A stretch of DNA of 64,000 nt from Micromonospora_I sp040659735 (GTDB taxonomy: Bacteria; Actinomycetota; Actinomycetes; Mycobacteriales; Micromonosporaceae). The notes under the pieces were generated by a model. The model searched no databases. It was not told the origin of the DNA and saw only the letters and a program-made list of their open reading frames with translations. The stretch covers positions 1 to 64,000 of the forward strand of contig NZ_JBFANZ010000029.1 of the NCBI RefSeq assembly GCF_040659735.1. Reading direction: 5' to 3'. The translations under genes were made by a program, and so were the position numbers. Of this stretch, positions 16,704 through 26,024 are shown piece after piece (within the stretch, counting starts at the first letter, position 1; each line of letters begins with the position of its first letter).

Positions 16704-18110
16704 TCACGGGAAGCAGTACGAGTCGGACGAGGCGTCCCCGCCCTGCAGCCGGGTCTGGTGCACCCGCAGCCCGCGGAAGTCCTCGCCGTGCGGGAAGAAC
16801 CGGGTGTCCAGCGCGAAGCCTCCGTCGGACACATCGACGTCGAGCTTGGCCTGCCAGGCGCCGACCCCGTCGGGGTAGAACTGGTCGTCCCAGGCCCCGT
16901 AGAGGGAGTTGGTCACGTAGACCCGCCGGCCGTCGCGGCTCACCTCGACCATCTGTGGACCACCGGCGAGGCGCTCGTCGGGTGCCGCCGGATGCGCGAC
17001 CCGCCCCACGATGCCGCCCAGCCGCACCGAACCGGTCTCGACGGGGTGGAACGGGTCGCTGACGTCGTACTGTTTGAGCTCGCCGGTGCCCCAGCAGGAG
17101 ACGTAGAGGAAGCGGTCGTCGACGGAGAGGTCGATGTCGGTGACCAGCGGCGGCACCGCGCCGAAGGGCTTGAGCAGGTCGGGCAGGAGTTCGGAGTCGG
17201 CCGGCTCGGCGGGGATCGTGATCACCTTTGTGGCCGCCCACCGGTCGCCGTCGCGGTGCCAGACCCAGATCGATGCGGAGAGGTCCTCAACGCTGATCAC
17301 CACGCCCACGAAGCCGTACGCCTTGGTCGGGTCGTGGGCGGGACGGAGCTCCAGCGGCATCTGGTGCTGGTCGCCGAGATCGACGGTCTGCACGTGGCGG
17401 CGACGACGCAGGTCCCAGAAGTGCAGCGCGTGGCCGTATTTCCGGCCGAGCAGAAGCTCACCGACGATGCCGTCCTCGATCATCGACGGTGTGCCCCACT
17501 CGGAGGTGACCATGACGTCCTGGGTGAGGTGCCACCAGAAGTCGTAGGCGAGGAACTGGGGCCCCCGCTCGGCCTCCCACGCGCCGCGGACCTCGAAGCT
17601 GGTGTGGTCGAGGATGGCGATCCCGCCGGGACCGTCCCGGCCGTCGCTTCCGCCGAGGGCGGAGACGTAGATGCCGTCAGGTCCACAGTGCACGGTGTGC
17701 GGCCGGGAGTAGCCGGCGTGCTTGCCGAGCTCCTCGGCCTGCAGCACCTTGACCACTTCCGGACGCGTCGGATCCGCCTTCGTGTCGAGGACGTAGAGCC
17801 GGGACGAGCGCAGCCCCGGCACGATCAGGTAGCGACGCTCGACGTGCGGGTGCGGGGCGGTGGGGCAGAGCGCGCTGCTACAGGCGTTCCACCCGAAGTG
17901 GTGCAGCTCGTCGCCGAGGTGCGGGAGATCTGTCCAACCGACCACGGTGCCGTAGCGGGCGGACTCGGGGTCGACGTCGACCACGGCGATCGCGTCGGGG
18001 CGTTGCGCGCTGCGGTCGAAGGCGGCCACGTAGGCGAGCTTCTCGGCGGGTGCGTTGCCCGCGTCGCGCGGGGAGGCGTAGAAGGTCGGGTCGGGGGTCC
18101 ACCGGGTCAT
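16704..18110 (-). CDS. Selenium-binding protein SBP56 / methanethiol oxidase
   Basis: A 468-residue SBP56-family beta-propeller. Clear family stretches are FYASPRDAGNAPAEKLAYVAAF, HHFGWNACSSALCPTAPHPHVERRYLIVPGLRSSRLYVLDTK, SRPHTVHCGPDGIYVSALG and the C-terminal GVGAWQAKLDVDV...RVHQTRLQGGDASSDSYCFP. Bacterial members oxidise methanethiol to formaldehyde, sulfide and peroxide with a copper cofactor. The residues HTVHC and the histidine/cysteine-rich ends are preserved. It is upstream of the membrane protein in the same direction. Full length. Confidence 0.92.
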   Translation of the reverse strand: MTRWTPDPTFYASPRDAGNAPAEKLAYVAAFDRSAQRPDAIAVVDVDPESARYGTVVGWTDLPHLGDELHHFGWNACSSALCPTAPHPHVERRYLIVPGLRSSRLYVLDTKADPTRPEVVKVLQAEELGKHAGYSRPHTVHCGPDGIYVSALGGSDGRDGPGGIAILDHTSFEVRGAWEAERGPQFLAYDFWWHLTQDVMVTSEWGTPSMIEDGIVGELLLGRKYGHALHFWDLRRRRHVQTVDLGDQHQMPLELRPAHDPTKAYGFVGVVISVEDLSASIWVWHRDGDRWAATKVITIPAEPADSELLPDLLKPFGAVPPLVTDIDLSVDDRFLYVSCWGTGELKQYDVSDPFHPVETGSVRLGGIVGRVAHPAAPDERLAGGPQMVEVSRDGRRVYVTNSLYGAWDDQFYPDGVGAWQAKLDVDVSDGGFALDTRFFPHGEDFRGLRVHQTRLQGGDASSDSYCFP

Positions 18111-18260
18111 GTGCGGCTCCTCACAGCAGATGGGCCTGCACCGACGATAGGAGCGGGCCCGCGGCGGCGGAAGGCACCGTCTGGCATATGGGAACGTGTC
18201 AATGCGGCGGTGCGCCGCTCCCCGGAAACCGGAGGGCGGCGCACGATCTGCTCGTCGGCG

Positions 18261-19358
18261 TCACCTCTTGGTGGGGATCAGCTGCCCCACCAGGCCGTGC
18301 GTCTCGTCCTCCGGTCCCGCGCTGAACCACAGCGTGCCCTCGCCGCCCGTGGTCTCAGTGCCGGGCAGCAGCGCCCAGAGACCATCGATGGTGATCTCCT
18401 GGTCCTTCTCGTCCCGCAGTTGCCCCTCGAACTCGTCGCCCTCAAAGACGCCGATCCGGCCGTCGCCGAAGTTCCCGACCAGTAGGTCGCCGGTGAACTC
18501 GCCGAAGCCCTCCGGCGCGATGGCCAGGCCCCAGGGTGCATTGAGCGTGCCCTGGCTGGCGATCCGCTTCACCTTCCTGCCGAAGTCGGTGAACAGGTCG
18601 ACGAAGCCGAGCCCGGCGCCGGCCACGTCGTCTTCGGCGGCCGCGTCCTGCTTGGCGTAGGTGACGTAGACCTTCTCGTCGACCGCCAACACGTTGAACG
18701 GCGCGAACCCTTTGGGCACGTCCGCGTCCTGGAAGGTGCCCGCCGGCAGTGACACCCGCTTGAAGTCCTCGTCGAAGACGTCGATGCGGGCGTTGTGGAA
18801 GTCGGTTGCGAGCAGGAAGTTCCCGGAATCGGTCTTCAGGAGCGTCGCTCCCTTGTAGATCGCGCCGTCCCCGTGCGCGACCTCGACCGCCGAGCCCCTC
18901 GCCTGCGGGTTCCACGCGAAGACCTTGCCCGCTTCGCCGACGAAGATGAACCGGGCCGGCTGGTCCTCGCCCGCGCCGGGCACCTCGAAGTCGTCAGTGT
19001 TGTTGAAAACGGCGCCCGTCGGCGCGCCATCGGGGATGGCGACGGAAATGGCCTCCTTCCTGACCGGCTTTCCACCGACCCCGCCGCTGTAGACCGTGGC
19101 GGTGTCCCTGCCGTTGTTCGCGACCCAGAGCGGGGTGTCCGGCCCGAGTGCCAGGCCCCAGGAGTTGACCGCGATCGGGTCGACGACGGACGGCTGGCGG
19201 CTGGCCTGGTCGGAGACCTGGTTGATCTGGGTGAAGCGGGGTGTGCGGTCGTCGTGGCTGTCGACCATGTCGTCGGCGTAGGCCGGGGCCGCGCCGCCGA
19301 GCAGCGTCAGCGCCACCGCGGTGCAGAGCGTCCTACGGAAATTGAGACGTCGAGTCAC
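18261..19358 (-). CDS. TIGR03118-family secreted beta-propeller protein
   Basis: A 365-residue exported protein. The signal peptide ends APAYA|DD. The mature part matches the TIGR03118 family: VDPIAVNSWGLALGPDTPLWVANNGRDTATVYSG, GSNF-like LKTDSGNFLLATDFHNARIDVFD and LNAPWGLAIAPEGFGEFTGDLLVGNFGDGRIGVF, which are NHL-like repeats. Function is unknown; it is probably an extracellular binding or scaffold protein. No operon partner is seen. Confidence 0.88.
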   Translation of the reverse strand: MTRRLNFRRTLCTAVALTLLGGAAPAYADDMVDSHDDRTPRFTQINQVSDQASRQPSVVDPIAVNSWGLALGPDTPLWVANNGRDTATVYSGGVGGKPVRKEAISVAIPDGAPTGAVFNNTDDFEVPGAGEDQPARFIFVGEAGKVFAWNPQARGSAVEVAHGDGAIYKGATLLKTDSGNFLLATDFHNARIDVFDEDFKRVSLPAGTFQDADVPKGFAPFNVLAVDEKVYVTYAKQDAAAEDDVAGAGLGFVDLFTDFGRKVKRIASQGTLNAPWGLAIAPEGFGEFTGDLLVGNFGDGRIGVFEGDEFEGQLRDEKDQEITIDGLWALLPGTETTGGEGTLWFSAGPEDETHGLVGQLIPTKR

Positions 19359-19755
19359 AAGGTTCCCCCCTTGCGTGTGATGGACACACGGTCTATCGGG
19401 GTGGACGGCCGATTGGTTATGGCTGGTCCCGATTTATCCCGCATTTCTTCCGGCGTGTTGCGGTGACGTATTGGCATAAATGATGTATAGGCATCGAGCC
19501 GGATCGGGACGCGCCGAGGGTGTCCCATCGACCCGGCTCAAGGGGGGACAGCGTCTGAGTGCTCGCGGTGCGATGGATGGGGCGCTGCGGCCGACCAGTT
19601 CGGCGATTGTGGCGAGGCCCTGCCCGGGCGTAAGGGGGCCACGCGCGCGTCGCGGCCCGCGCGCCCGGCGCAGCACCTCGCTAACGGTGAGCTCCGGGTC
19701 CGACCACGCCGCGCTGCGCTCAAGCCCGCTCGGGCGGAGCCCTATGAAACGACGG
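19359..19755. other. Intergenic region, no gene recognised
   Basis: The left half is the promoter region of the TIGR03118 gene; an AT-richer patch lies at 19465-19495 (GCATAAATGATGTATAGGC). The rest is GC-rich with short overlapping open frames that have no protein-like composition. Confidence 0.5.
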
Positions 19756-20352
19756 TCAGTGCTGGTCCTGCTCGGGCGCCGCCCGGCGGCGGGGCGCCGG
19801 GTCGATGGGTGCGTGCGAAAAGATCACCGGCGCGACCGGACGCGGGGGCGGCGCCCCGGTCGGTGGCGCCGACGGTTCATCGGCCGGTCCGGTCCCGCCG
19901 GGCTGCCGTGGGGGAGTGTGCTCACCCGTGATCACCAGCAGTTCGTAGGCCCGCTCGACCGGCAGCCGCCCGGACGCGATGGCGAGTCGCAGCGCCACCG
20001 GCGCGGCGCCGGGAAACACCCCGGCGGGCAGGTCGAGCACCCGGGGGTCGACGCCCCGCCGCGCGAGATAGGCCGCCGCCGCCGGCGGAACGTCTGCGTC
20101 CTTCCAGAGGCGGACCGTGTCCTCGGTGAAGCCCTCGTCGATCCACTCCGCCGCCTGGGCGCTGACCCGGTCGGCGACGTGCTGGGGGACCACGTCGCGG
20201 CCGCCCAGGTCGTCGCTGAGCAGCGCGCGCGCCATGGCGGAGAGCTGCTCGACCGGCACCCACCGGGTGCGGGGCGCCGCTCGCCGCGTGTCGGAGTCGG
20301 CCGGGGCGGACGGCAGATCACGCCGGGCGTCCGGGTTGAGTTGGGCCGGCAT
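19756..20352 (-). CDS. Hypothetical protein, Pro-rich tail
   Basis: About 198 residues, not recognised. The central part (VPVEQLSAMARALLSDDLGGRDVVPQHVADRVSAQAAEWIDEGFTEDTVRLWKDADVPPAAAAYLARRGVDPRVLDLP) is helical and ordered; the last 60 residues are Pro-rich and disordered. Strong G/C third-position bias and the ordered core argue for a real gene. No signal peptide or membrane segment. The ATG at 20352 is preferred over a TTG at 20364. Confidence 0.6.
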   Translation of the reverse strand: MPAQLNPDARRDLPSAPADSDTRRAAPRTRWVPVEQLSAMARALLSDDLGGRDVVPQHVADRVSAQAAEWIDEGFTEDTVRLWKDADVPPAAAAYLARRGVDPRVLDLPAGVFPGAAPVALRLAIASGRLPVERAYELLVITGEHTPPRQPGGTGPADEPSAPPTGAPPPRPVAPVIFSHAPIDPAPRRRAAPEQDQH

Positions 20353-20585
20353 AGGTCTATCCAAACATGATCGAGAGTCGTCGCTCGGGAGAAGGGGGCA
20401 TCCGACGAGTGTGGCGAAACCGTACCGCCACCCGGTATCGGGCGACGAACGTGTCGCGGGATATCGGTGTCCGCGTCAGGCGGGGTGGGCCGGCAGCAAC
20501 CGCGGGGTGGGATCGTCGGGACGCGCGCCGCCGCGTGTTGTCGCTACCCGCCGGCTGGCGGGGATGCGGCCGATAGGCTCACGGT

Positions 20586-21971
20586 ATGCGCAGGCTGCGG
20601 CAGCTCGCCGAGCAGACGCCGCCGTCGCGGGAGCGGGTGGTCGATCTGCTCCGCGCGCTGGCGATCACCGCCGTGGTCCTCGGGCACTGGCTGGTCATCG
20701 TGATCGGCTATGCCCCGGACGGGCGGCTGACCGGGCACAGCGCGCTGCAGGATCTGCCCTGGGCTCGGCCGGTCACCTGGGTGGTCCAGGTCCTCCCGCT
20801 GTTCTTCCTGGTCGGCGGGTATGCCAACGCCGCATCCCTCACGTCACACCGGGAACGGGGCGGCGACGCGGTCGACTGGCTGCTGGAGCGCGCCGCCCGC
20901 CTGCTGCGCCCCACCGCGGTGCTGCTGGTGGTGCTCGCCGCCGCCGCTTTCGGTGCGCGGCTGCTCGGCGCCGATCCGGTGCAGACCCGCACCGCCGTGT
21001 GGTTCGCGTCAATCCCGCTGTGGTTCCTCTCGCCGTACCTCGGCGCGGTGCTGCTGACCCCGCTGATGTACCGGCTGCACCGGCGCTTCGGCTTCGCCGT
21101 ACCCCTGCTCCTGGTGGGTCTGGTCGCCCTCGGCGATCTCGCCCGGTTCCGGCACGCACCGGACATGCTCGCCGCGGGCAACCTGCTGTTCGGCTGGCTC
21201 GCCATCCACCAGCTCGGCTTCGCCTGGCGGGACGGGCGGCTGCCGGCGCGGCGGGCGGTCGCCCTGCCGTTGCTCTTCGGTGGGCTCACCGCTGCCCTGC
21301 TGGCGACCGTGGTCGGGCCCTACCCGGTCAGCATGATCAACGTGCCGGGTGAGCGGGTGCACAACATGTCACCGCCGAGCCTCGCCCTGCTCGCCCTCGC
21401 AACCGCGCAGATCGGGCTGGTGCTGCTGCTGCGCGACCGCGCCGAACGCGGGTTGCGACGGCCCCGGCCCTGGCAGGTGGTGGTCGCGGTGAACGCGGTC
21501 GTCCTCACGATCTTCCTGTGGCACATCAGCGCCGTGCTCCTGGTCGTCGGCGCCCTGTGGTCCGTCGATCTGCTGCCCACGCCCCCGGTGGGCTCCGCCG
21601 CCTGGCTGCTCTGGCGGCTTCCCTGGCTGCTGGCCCTGAGCGTGGCGCTGGCGCTGCTCGTCGCGGTCTTCGGCCGGGTCGAGCTACGCGGCTCGCGCCG
21701 CCCGTCCCGGTGGCCGCGCTGGCTCCCGCGCCGGATCGCCGCGCTGCTCGCCCACCGGAGCGTCCGCCCGGTGCTCACCGTGGTCGGCGTCGCGCTCGCC
21801 GTGCTCGGGTTGGCCGGCAACAACCTCGCCCCGAAGACCGCACCCGCGCTGTTCGGGGTCCCGACCACCGCGCTGGTCGCCTTCCTGCTCGGCATGACGA
21901 TCCTGGAGATGGTGCGGGCGGCACCGTCCGCGATCCGTGCAGAGGAACGCCCACCCGACCGGGCGGGTTGA
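20586..21971 (+). CDS. Membrane acyltransferase (acyltransferase family 3)
   Basis: A 461-residue integral membrane protein with ten or more helices. The N-terminus RVVDLLRALAITAVVLGHWLV carries the conserved Arg and His of family 3 (OafA/YrhL-like) acyltransferases, and PLFFLVGGYANAASL is the second family motif. These enzymes transfer acetyl or other acyl groups onto sugars, antibiotics or cell-surface polymers. A His is kept in LTIFLWHISAVLLVVG. Stands alone, acceptor unknown. Confidence 0.88.
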   Translation: MRRLRQLAEQTPPSRERVVDLLRALAITAVVLGHWLVIVIGYAPDGRLTGHSALQDLPWARPVTWVVQVLPLFFLVGGYANAASLTSHRERGGDAVDWLLERAARLLRPTAVLLVVLAAAAFGARLLGADPVQTRTAVWFASIPLWFLSPYLGAVLLTPLMYRLHRRFGFAVPLLLVGLVALGDLARFRHAPDMLAAGNLLFGWLAIHQLGFAWRDGRLPARRAVALPLLFGGLTAALLATVVGPYPVSMINVPGERVHNMSPPSLALLALATAQIGLVLLLRDRAERGLRRPRPWQVVVAVNAVVLTIFLWHISAVLLVVGALWSVDLLPTPPVGSAAWLLWRLPWLLALSVALALLVAVFGRVELRGSRRPSRWPRWLPRRIAALLAHRSVRPVLTVVGVALAVLGLAGNNLAPKTAPALFGVPTTALVAFLLGMTILEMVRAAPSAIRAEERPPDRAG

Positions 21972-22037
21972 CCCCGTCGCGGGCCCGCGGCCACCCCGGT
22001 CACGTCGTGCGGCGGCCACTCTCGGGCGCGGCTGTCG

Positions 22038-22706
22038 TCACCGGTGCCCGTCACCGCCGCGCAGCTGCTCGCTGAACCACCCGGCCGCCTGGTCGGCGAC
22101 CTGCTCCAACGTGCCCGGCTCCTCGAAGAGGTGGGTGGCGCCGGAAATCACCCGCACCTGCGCCACGCCGGGCATCGCCGCCCGCGCCTCCTCGTTGAGC
22201 TGCAGCACCTCCTCGTCGAGGGAGCCGACCAGCAGGAGCGTCGGAGCCCGCACGTCGCGCAGCGACGCGCCGGCCAGATCCGGCCGGCCGCCGCGGGAGA
22301 CCACCGCCCGCACCACGTCGGGGCGGGCCGCCGCCGCGACCAGTGCGGCCGCGGCGCCCGTACTGGCCCCGAAGAGCCCCACCGGTAGCGAACCGGTCGG
22401 GCGTTGCGCCCGGAGCCAGTCCACGATGCCGAAGACCCGCTCGGCGAGGAGTGCGATGTCGAAACGCAGATGCCCGGTCTGCTCGTCGATCCGCTCCTCG
22501 TCGATCGTGAGCAGGTCGGCCAGAATCGTGGCCATCGCGTGCCGGTTGAGCACCCTGGCCACGGCGCGGTTGCGCGGGCTGTGCCGGGAGCTTCCGCTGC
22601 CGTGCGCGAAGAGCACCACCCCGGCCGCGTTCGGCGGGATCACCACATCGGCGTTCAACCGGGCGTCGCCGGTCGGAATGACCGTGGCGGTCGTCTGGGT
22701 CTCCAT
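22038..22706 (-). CDS. Alpha/beta hydrolase (dienelactone hydrolase-like)
   Basis: A 222-residue cytoplasmic alpha/beta hydrolase. Oxyanion stretch VVLFAHGSGSSRHSPRN, nucleophile elbow FGASTGAAAAL (Ser), acid in LLLVGSLDEEV (Asp) and final His in SGATHLFEE. Proteins of this group are typically annotated as dienelactone hydrolases and often neighbour erythromycin-esterase-like and phosphoribosyltransferase genes, as here. It lies 43 nt upstream of the next gene on the same strand, so an operon is likely. Substrate unknown. Confidence 0.88.
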   Translation of the reverse strand: METQTTATVIPTGDARLNADVVIPPNAAGVVLFAHGSGSSRHSPRNRAVARVLNRHAMATILADLLTIDEERIDEQTGHLRFDIALLAERVFGIVDWLRAQRPTGSLPVGLFGASTGAAAALVAAAARPDVVRAVVSRGGRPDLAGASLRDVRAPTLLLVGSLDEEVLQLNEEARAAMPGVAQVRVISGATHLFEEPGTLEQVADQAAGWFSEQLRGGDGHR

Positions 22707-22749
22707 GGTTCGGCCTCCCGTGACGGTCAGTCAGGACCGGGGCGGGGTG

Positions 22750-24078
22750 TCAGACCCCCGCCGGGTACGTCTCCGGCTCCATCGCGTCGGCGCGCCGTGT
22801 ACGCAGCGGGACGACCCCCTGCGTCTCGTCGAACCAGGCGAACGCGTCGTAGCGTCCGCCGAGCACGGTCGGCACGTAGTTGCCCCACGCCTCCCGATCG
22901 GGGTGGTAGACCACCCCGATCGCCCGGTGGTCGATCTCCTCGGTGAGCAGGTGCGGCTGCCCGTCGCGGGGGAAGACGAAGAGCGCCTGCGGCGGTGCCG
23001 AGTCGTGCAGCGCCGCCTCCAGCGATCCGCGCCGCGCCGGTGGCACCGTCATCCGCTGCATCGGCGCGCCCCAGGCGTCGCCGGCGACCACCATGCCGCG
23101 GTGGGTGCCGAAACCGACGAGCACCACCCGGTCCGCGCCGTACCGCTCCCGCGCGAGCTGGCCGATGTTGATCTCACCCGCCTCGGCCATGTCCGTCGCC
23201 CGCGCGTCGCCGACGTGCGTGTTGTGCGCCCAGACGACCGCCTTGGAGTGCGGGCCGTAGTAGCCCAGCAGCCGTTCGAGCGTCTCGTCCATGTGCCGGT
23301 CGCGGACGTTCCACGACTCGCCGCCGCCCCGCACCATCGCCCGGTAGTACCGTTCGGCGCCCGCGACGACCTCCGCGTTCTGCCAGGCCGCGAACTGCGA
23401 CCAGCGCTCGTCGTCCGCGCTCGGCCCGGACGGCGGGTACGGCGGGACGGGCCGTCCCATCCGCTCCCGCAACTCGACCAGGAGCGCGACCACCTCTTCC
23501 TCGCAGCCGGCCGGCACGAACCGGGTCGCGAGCGCGTAGTTCTGCGGATCCTCGCCGTGCGGCTCGAAGCACCGGTAGGCCCGCAGCGCCACCGGCACCG
23601 ATTCCGGTTCGTTCTCGCGCAGGTAGACCAGAATCTCCCGCAGCGATTCCCACAGCGAGTAGACGTCCAGGCCGTGGAACCCGGCCCGTGCTGACTCGTC
23701 CACCGTGGAATTGTGTCGACGCATCCACCGGGAGAAGTCCGCGACCTCCTCGTTCGCCCACATCCAGGTCGGCCACCGTTCGAACTGGCCCAGCGCGTCG
23801 CGGGGATCGGCGGGGGCGTTGGGACGGCAGCGGACGCTGCGGTCCACCCGGTCGCAGTCCGGCCAGTCACCCTCGACGGCCACGAACGAGAAGCCGCACT
23901 CCTCGATCAGCCGGCGGCTCAGCATCGCCCGCCACTGGTAGAACTCGTGCGTGCCGTGGCTCGCCTCGCCCAGCATCACCACCCGGGCGTCGCGGGCGCG
24001 CTCCAGCAGCACATCGAGGTCGCCGGCGTCGGTCAACGGGGCGGCCAGGTCGGCGATCTCGTCACGGTAGCGTGCCAT
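22750..24078 (-). CDS. Erythromycin esterase-family protein
   Basis: A 442-residue EreA/EreB-like hydrolase. Key residues are in VVMLGEASHGTHEFYQWRAML (Glu and His of the active site), FVAVEGDWPDCDRVDR and AVVWAHNTHVGDARAT (His). The C-terminus has the family ending VVYHPDREAWGNYVPTVLGGRYDAFAWFDETQGVVPL. True erythromycin esterases open macrolide lactones, but most chromosomal relatives like this one act on unknown substrates, so resistance should not be assumed. The ATG at 24078 is preceded by GAGGAGAAC; an upstream extension to 24738 is not coding. Confidence 0.9.
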   Translation of the reverse strand: MARYRDEIADLAAPLTDAGDLDVLLERARDARVVMLGEASHGTHEFYQWRAMLSRRLIEECGFSFVAVEGDWPDCDRVDRSVRCRPNAPADPRDALGQFERWPTWMWANEEVADFSRWMRRHNSTVDESARAGFHGLDVYSLWESLREILVYLRENEPESVPVALRAYRCFEPHGEDPQNYALATRFVPAGCEEEVVALLVELRERMGRPVPPYPPSGPSADDERWSQFAAWQNAEVVAGAERYYRAMVRGGGESWNVRDRHMDETLERLLGYYGPHSKAVVWAHNTHVGDARATDMAEAGEINIGQLARERYGADRVVLVGFGTHRGMVVAGDAWGAPMQRMTVPPARRGSLEAALHDSAPPQALFVFPRDGQPHLLTEEIDHRAIGVVYHPDREAWGNYVPTVLGGRYDAFAWFDETQGVVPLRTRRADAMEPETYPAGV

Positions 24079-24254
24079 CACGTTCTCCTCGCGCTCGCCG
24101 GTCTGCCCGCTGGCAATGTCCCCGCACCCGTCGTCGTGCTCCCTGGCCCGGGCGTACCCGGCGCGGAGGTGCCGAAACGGCGGGCCCCGACGTCGCGCCG
24201 GCGTTTGTCGCCCCTGCCGTCGGGTAGCCGGGCCGGGACAGAAGGGAGGGCGCC

Positions 24255-24458
24255 ATGACCGCCAAGCAGCCGCGCCCGGAGCGGGAGCCGATGAGGTCCG
24301 CCGGCGGCGGGACCGACCGCGCGGGTCAGAAACAGCGTGCCGAGCAACGCGACTGGGAGGACGAGGCCGCGGAGGCGCGTACCGCGGACGACCCGCGCGC
24401 CCGAACGCCGCACGACCGGACCGGTACGCCGTCCATCGGCGAGCGGGACAGGGCCTGA
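24255..24458 (+). CDS. Small charged disordered protein
   Basis: A 67-residue protein rich in Arg, Asp, Glu and Pro with no hydrophobic core (MTAKQPRPEREPM... to GERDRA). It should be intrinsically disordered. AAGGGAGGGC before the ATG makes it a likely gene, and a strong hairpin follows about 100 nt later. Function unknown. Confidence 0.6.
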   Translation: MTAKQPRPEREPMRSAGGGTDRAGQKQRAEQRDWEDEAAEARTADDPRARTPHDRTGTPSIGERDRA

Positions 24459-24558
24459 CCCGGTCAGCTGCGGCGCCCGTACCGGCGAGACCGTTCGATC
24501 GGACGGCAATGGTGCGCGACGTGGTGCAGTAGTTCAAGAGTTCACGATTCGCTTTGTC

Positions 24559-24594
24559 ACGCCGTACGCCGGGGGTCTCCCCGGCGTACGGCGT
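24559..24594 (+). terminator. Hairpin terminator
   Basis: A perfect 16-bp stem ACGCCGTACGCCGGGG / CCCCGGCGTACGGCGT with a GTCT loop. It lies 100 nt after the small disordered gene and 137 nt before the next start. Confidence 0.75.
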
Positions 24595-24730
24595 CGTGCT
24601 GTGCCTCCGACGCTGCCCGGATCTCGTTCGGCCAGCGGCCCGGTGGGGGTTCGCGCCGGGTTTCCCGCCGCGGCGGCCGGGTAGCCGCGCGGACGCTGGC
24701 GGTGCGTCGGCCGTCGCGGAAGGGGCGCCG

Positions 24731-25180
24731 ATGGACAAGTGGGAGTACGGCTACCTGTATTTCGTGCAGACCACCGGCAAACCCGACAAAGGAGTGATCC
24801 CGCCCGGACCCACCGTGGTCGTCGTCGCCGACCGCTCCGGGCACACCTGCGCGCCCCTGAAGGGCCGGCGACTCGAGGTGCTCAACGACCTCGGTGCGGC
24901 CGGCTGGATGATCAGCGACGGCTACTGGACGTGCCAGCACGTCCGCTGGCTCTGCAAGGCGATCAAGAGCGTCGAGGGCGTGGAGTCGATGACGGGCTAC
25001 TGGCAGTTCTTCATGCGCCGCCCACTCGCGGAGGAGAAGCCGAAGCCGCCGGCCGAGGAGAAGTCCAAGCCGCCGGCCGAGGAGAAGTCCAAGCCGCCGG
25101 CCGAGGAGAAGTCCAAGCCGCCGGCCGAGGAGAAGGCGGAACCGTCGGGGGAGGAGAAGCCCAAGCCCTCGTCGACGTGA
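24731..25180 (+). CDS. Hypothetical protein with C-terminal Lys/Pro/Glu repeats
   Basis: A 149-residue protein. Residues 1-97 form an ordered domain (MDKWEYGYLYFVQTTGK..., TWTCQHVRWLCK, MTGYWQFFMRRP) with aromatic residues typical of small alpha/beta actinobacterial proteins. Residues 98-149 are low complexity: PPAEEKSK repeated four times, then EEKPKPSST. The repeat could vary in number between strains. The ATG at 24731 follows GGAAGGGG. Not recognised; the extended basic/acidic tail may bind peptidoglycan, polyphosphate or another protein, but this is speculation. Confidence 0.65.
   Translation: MDKWEYGYLYFVQTTGKPDKGVIPPGPTVVVVADRSGHTCAPLKGRRLEVLNDLGAAGWMISDGYWTCQHVRWLCKAIKSVEGVESMTGYWQFFMRRPLAEEKPKPPAEEKSKPPAEEKSKPPAEEKSKPPAEEKAEPSGEEKPKPSST
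25046..25141 (+). repeat. Four 24-bp tandem coding repeats
   Basis: CCGCCGGCCGAGGAGAAG plus TCCAAG repeated at 25046, 25070, 25094 and 25118; the last unit ends GCGGAA instead. Each unit encodes PPAEEKSK. The near-perfect DNA identity suggests recent expansion. Confidence 0.9.
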
Positions 25181-25394
25181 TGCCGCCGACGGCCGCGGCG
25201 GTGACCGCGCCGACGCACCGGGGCATCGACGTACTGTCCCCTGCTGGTCAGCACGTTATAGTTGCGCCACGCCAGGTGCCCGGGCCCGTTCTCGACGCCG
25301 GGCGTTCTCGACGCCGTCGCGTCCGCCGGCGTCGTGGCGTGGTCCGGGATGGGCTGGTCGAGGGGTGACCCGGCCGGGCTGGGGAGGGAGACTC

Positions 25395-26024
25395 GTGTCG
25401 TATCCGTCTGCGCAGCAGGAGTCCGCGCGGACACCGACCGACGCGGGCCACCACCGGATCCTGACCATCCCCAACGTGATCAGCTTCGCCCGTCTGCTGG
25501 GTGTTCCGCTCTTCCTGTACCTCTTCCTGGTCGCCCACGCCGACGTCGCCGCCATCGTCGTGCTGGCGCTCGGCGGGACCACCGACTGGGTCGACGGCTA
25601 CATCGCGCGTCGGCTGCGGCAGGTGAGCCGCCTCGGTGAGCTGCTCGATCCGTTCGCCGACCGCCTCTACATCCTGGCCACCCTCGTCGCGTTCACCGTC
25701 CGCGAGGTGGTGCCCTGGCGGTTCACCGCGGCGCTGCTGGCGCGCGAGGTGATGCTCGGCGTCTGCCTGGCGGTGCTTCGCCGCTACGGCTACGGGCCGC
25801 CCCCGGTGCACTACGTGGGCAAGACCGCCACGTTCATCCTCCTCGCAGCGTTCCCGGTGCTCCTGCTCGCGGCGACGGGCATCGCCGCAGGCGTCGCGGG
25901 CGCGATCGGCTGGGGACTCGCCTGGTGGGGGTTGATCCTCTACTGGGTCGCCGGCGTCCTCTACGTGGTGCAGGCCGTGACGCTGGTCCGCGCCGTCCGG
26001 GGCGCGCCCGCGGAGGCGGCATGA
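25395..26024 (+). CDS. CDP-alcohol phosphatidyltransferase (PgsA-like)
   Basis: A 209-residue membrane enzyme that transfers a phosphatidyl group from CDP-diacylglycerol to an alcohol. The whole CDP-OH-P motif is present: DGYIARRLRQVSRLGELLDPFADR (DGx2ARx8Gx3Dx3D), with about five helices. The GTG at 25395 has GGGGAGGGAG just before it; the upstream GTG at 25365 is less likely. It heads a chain of overlapping genes (ATGA with the DUF881 gene) that matches the mycobacterial pgsA2-Rv1823-Rv1824-Rv1825 order. The alcohol (glycerol phosphate or other) is not certain. Confidence 0.9.
   Translation: MSYPSAQQESARTPTDAGHHRILTIPNVISFARLLGVPLFLYLFLVAHADVAAIVVLALGGTTDWVDGYIARRLRQVSRLGELLDPFADRLYILATLVAFTVREVVPWRFTAALLAREVMLGVCLAVLRRYGYGPPPVHYVGKTATFILLAAFPVLLLAATGIAAGVAGAIGWGLAWWGLILYWVAGVLYVVQAVTLVRAVRGAPAEAA

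Noticed and set aside
19434..19676. 80-codon minus frame in the gap at 19.4-19.7 kb
   Set aside because: No ribosome site, no protein-like composition beyond the GC-rich background, no recognisable motif.
22750..24078. Macrolide resistance gene
   Set aside because: Erythromycin esterase-family relatives are common in non-resistant actinomycetes; called only by family.
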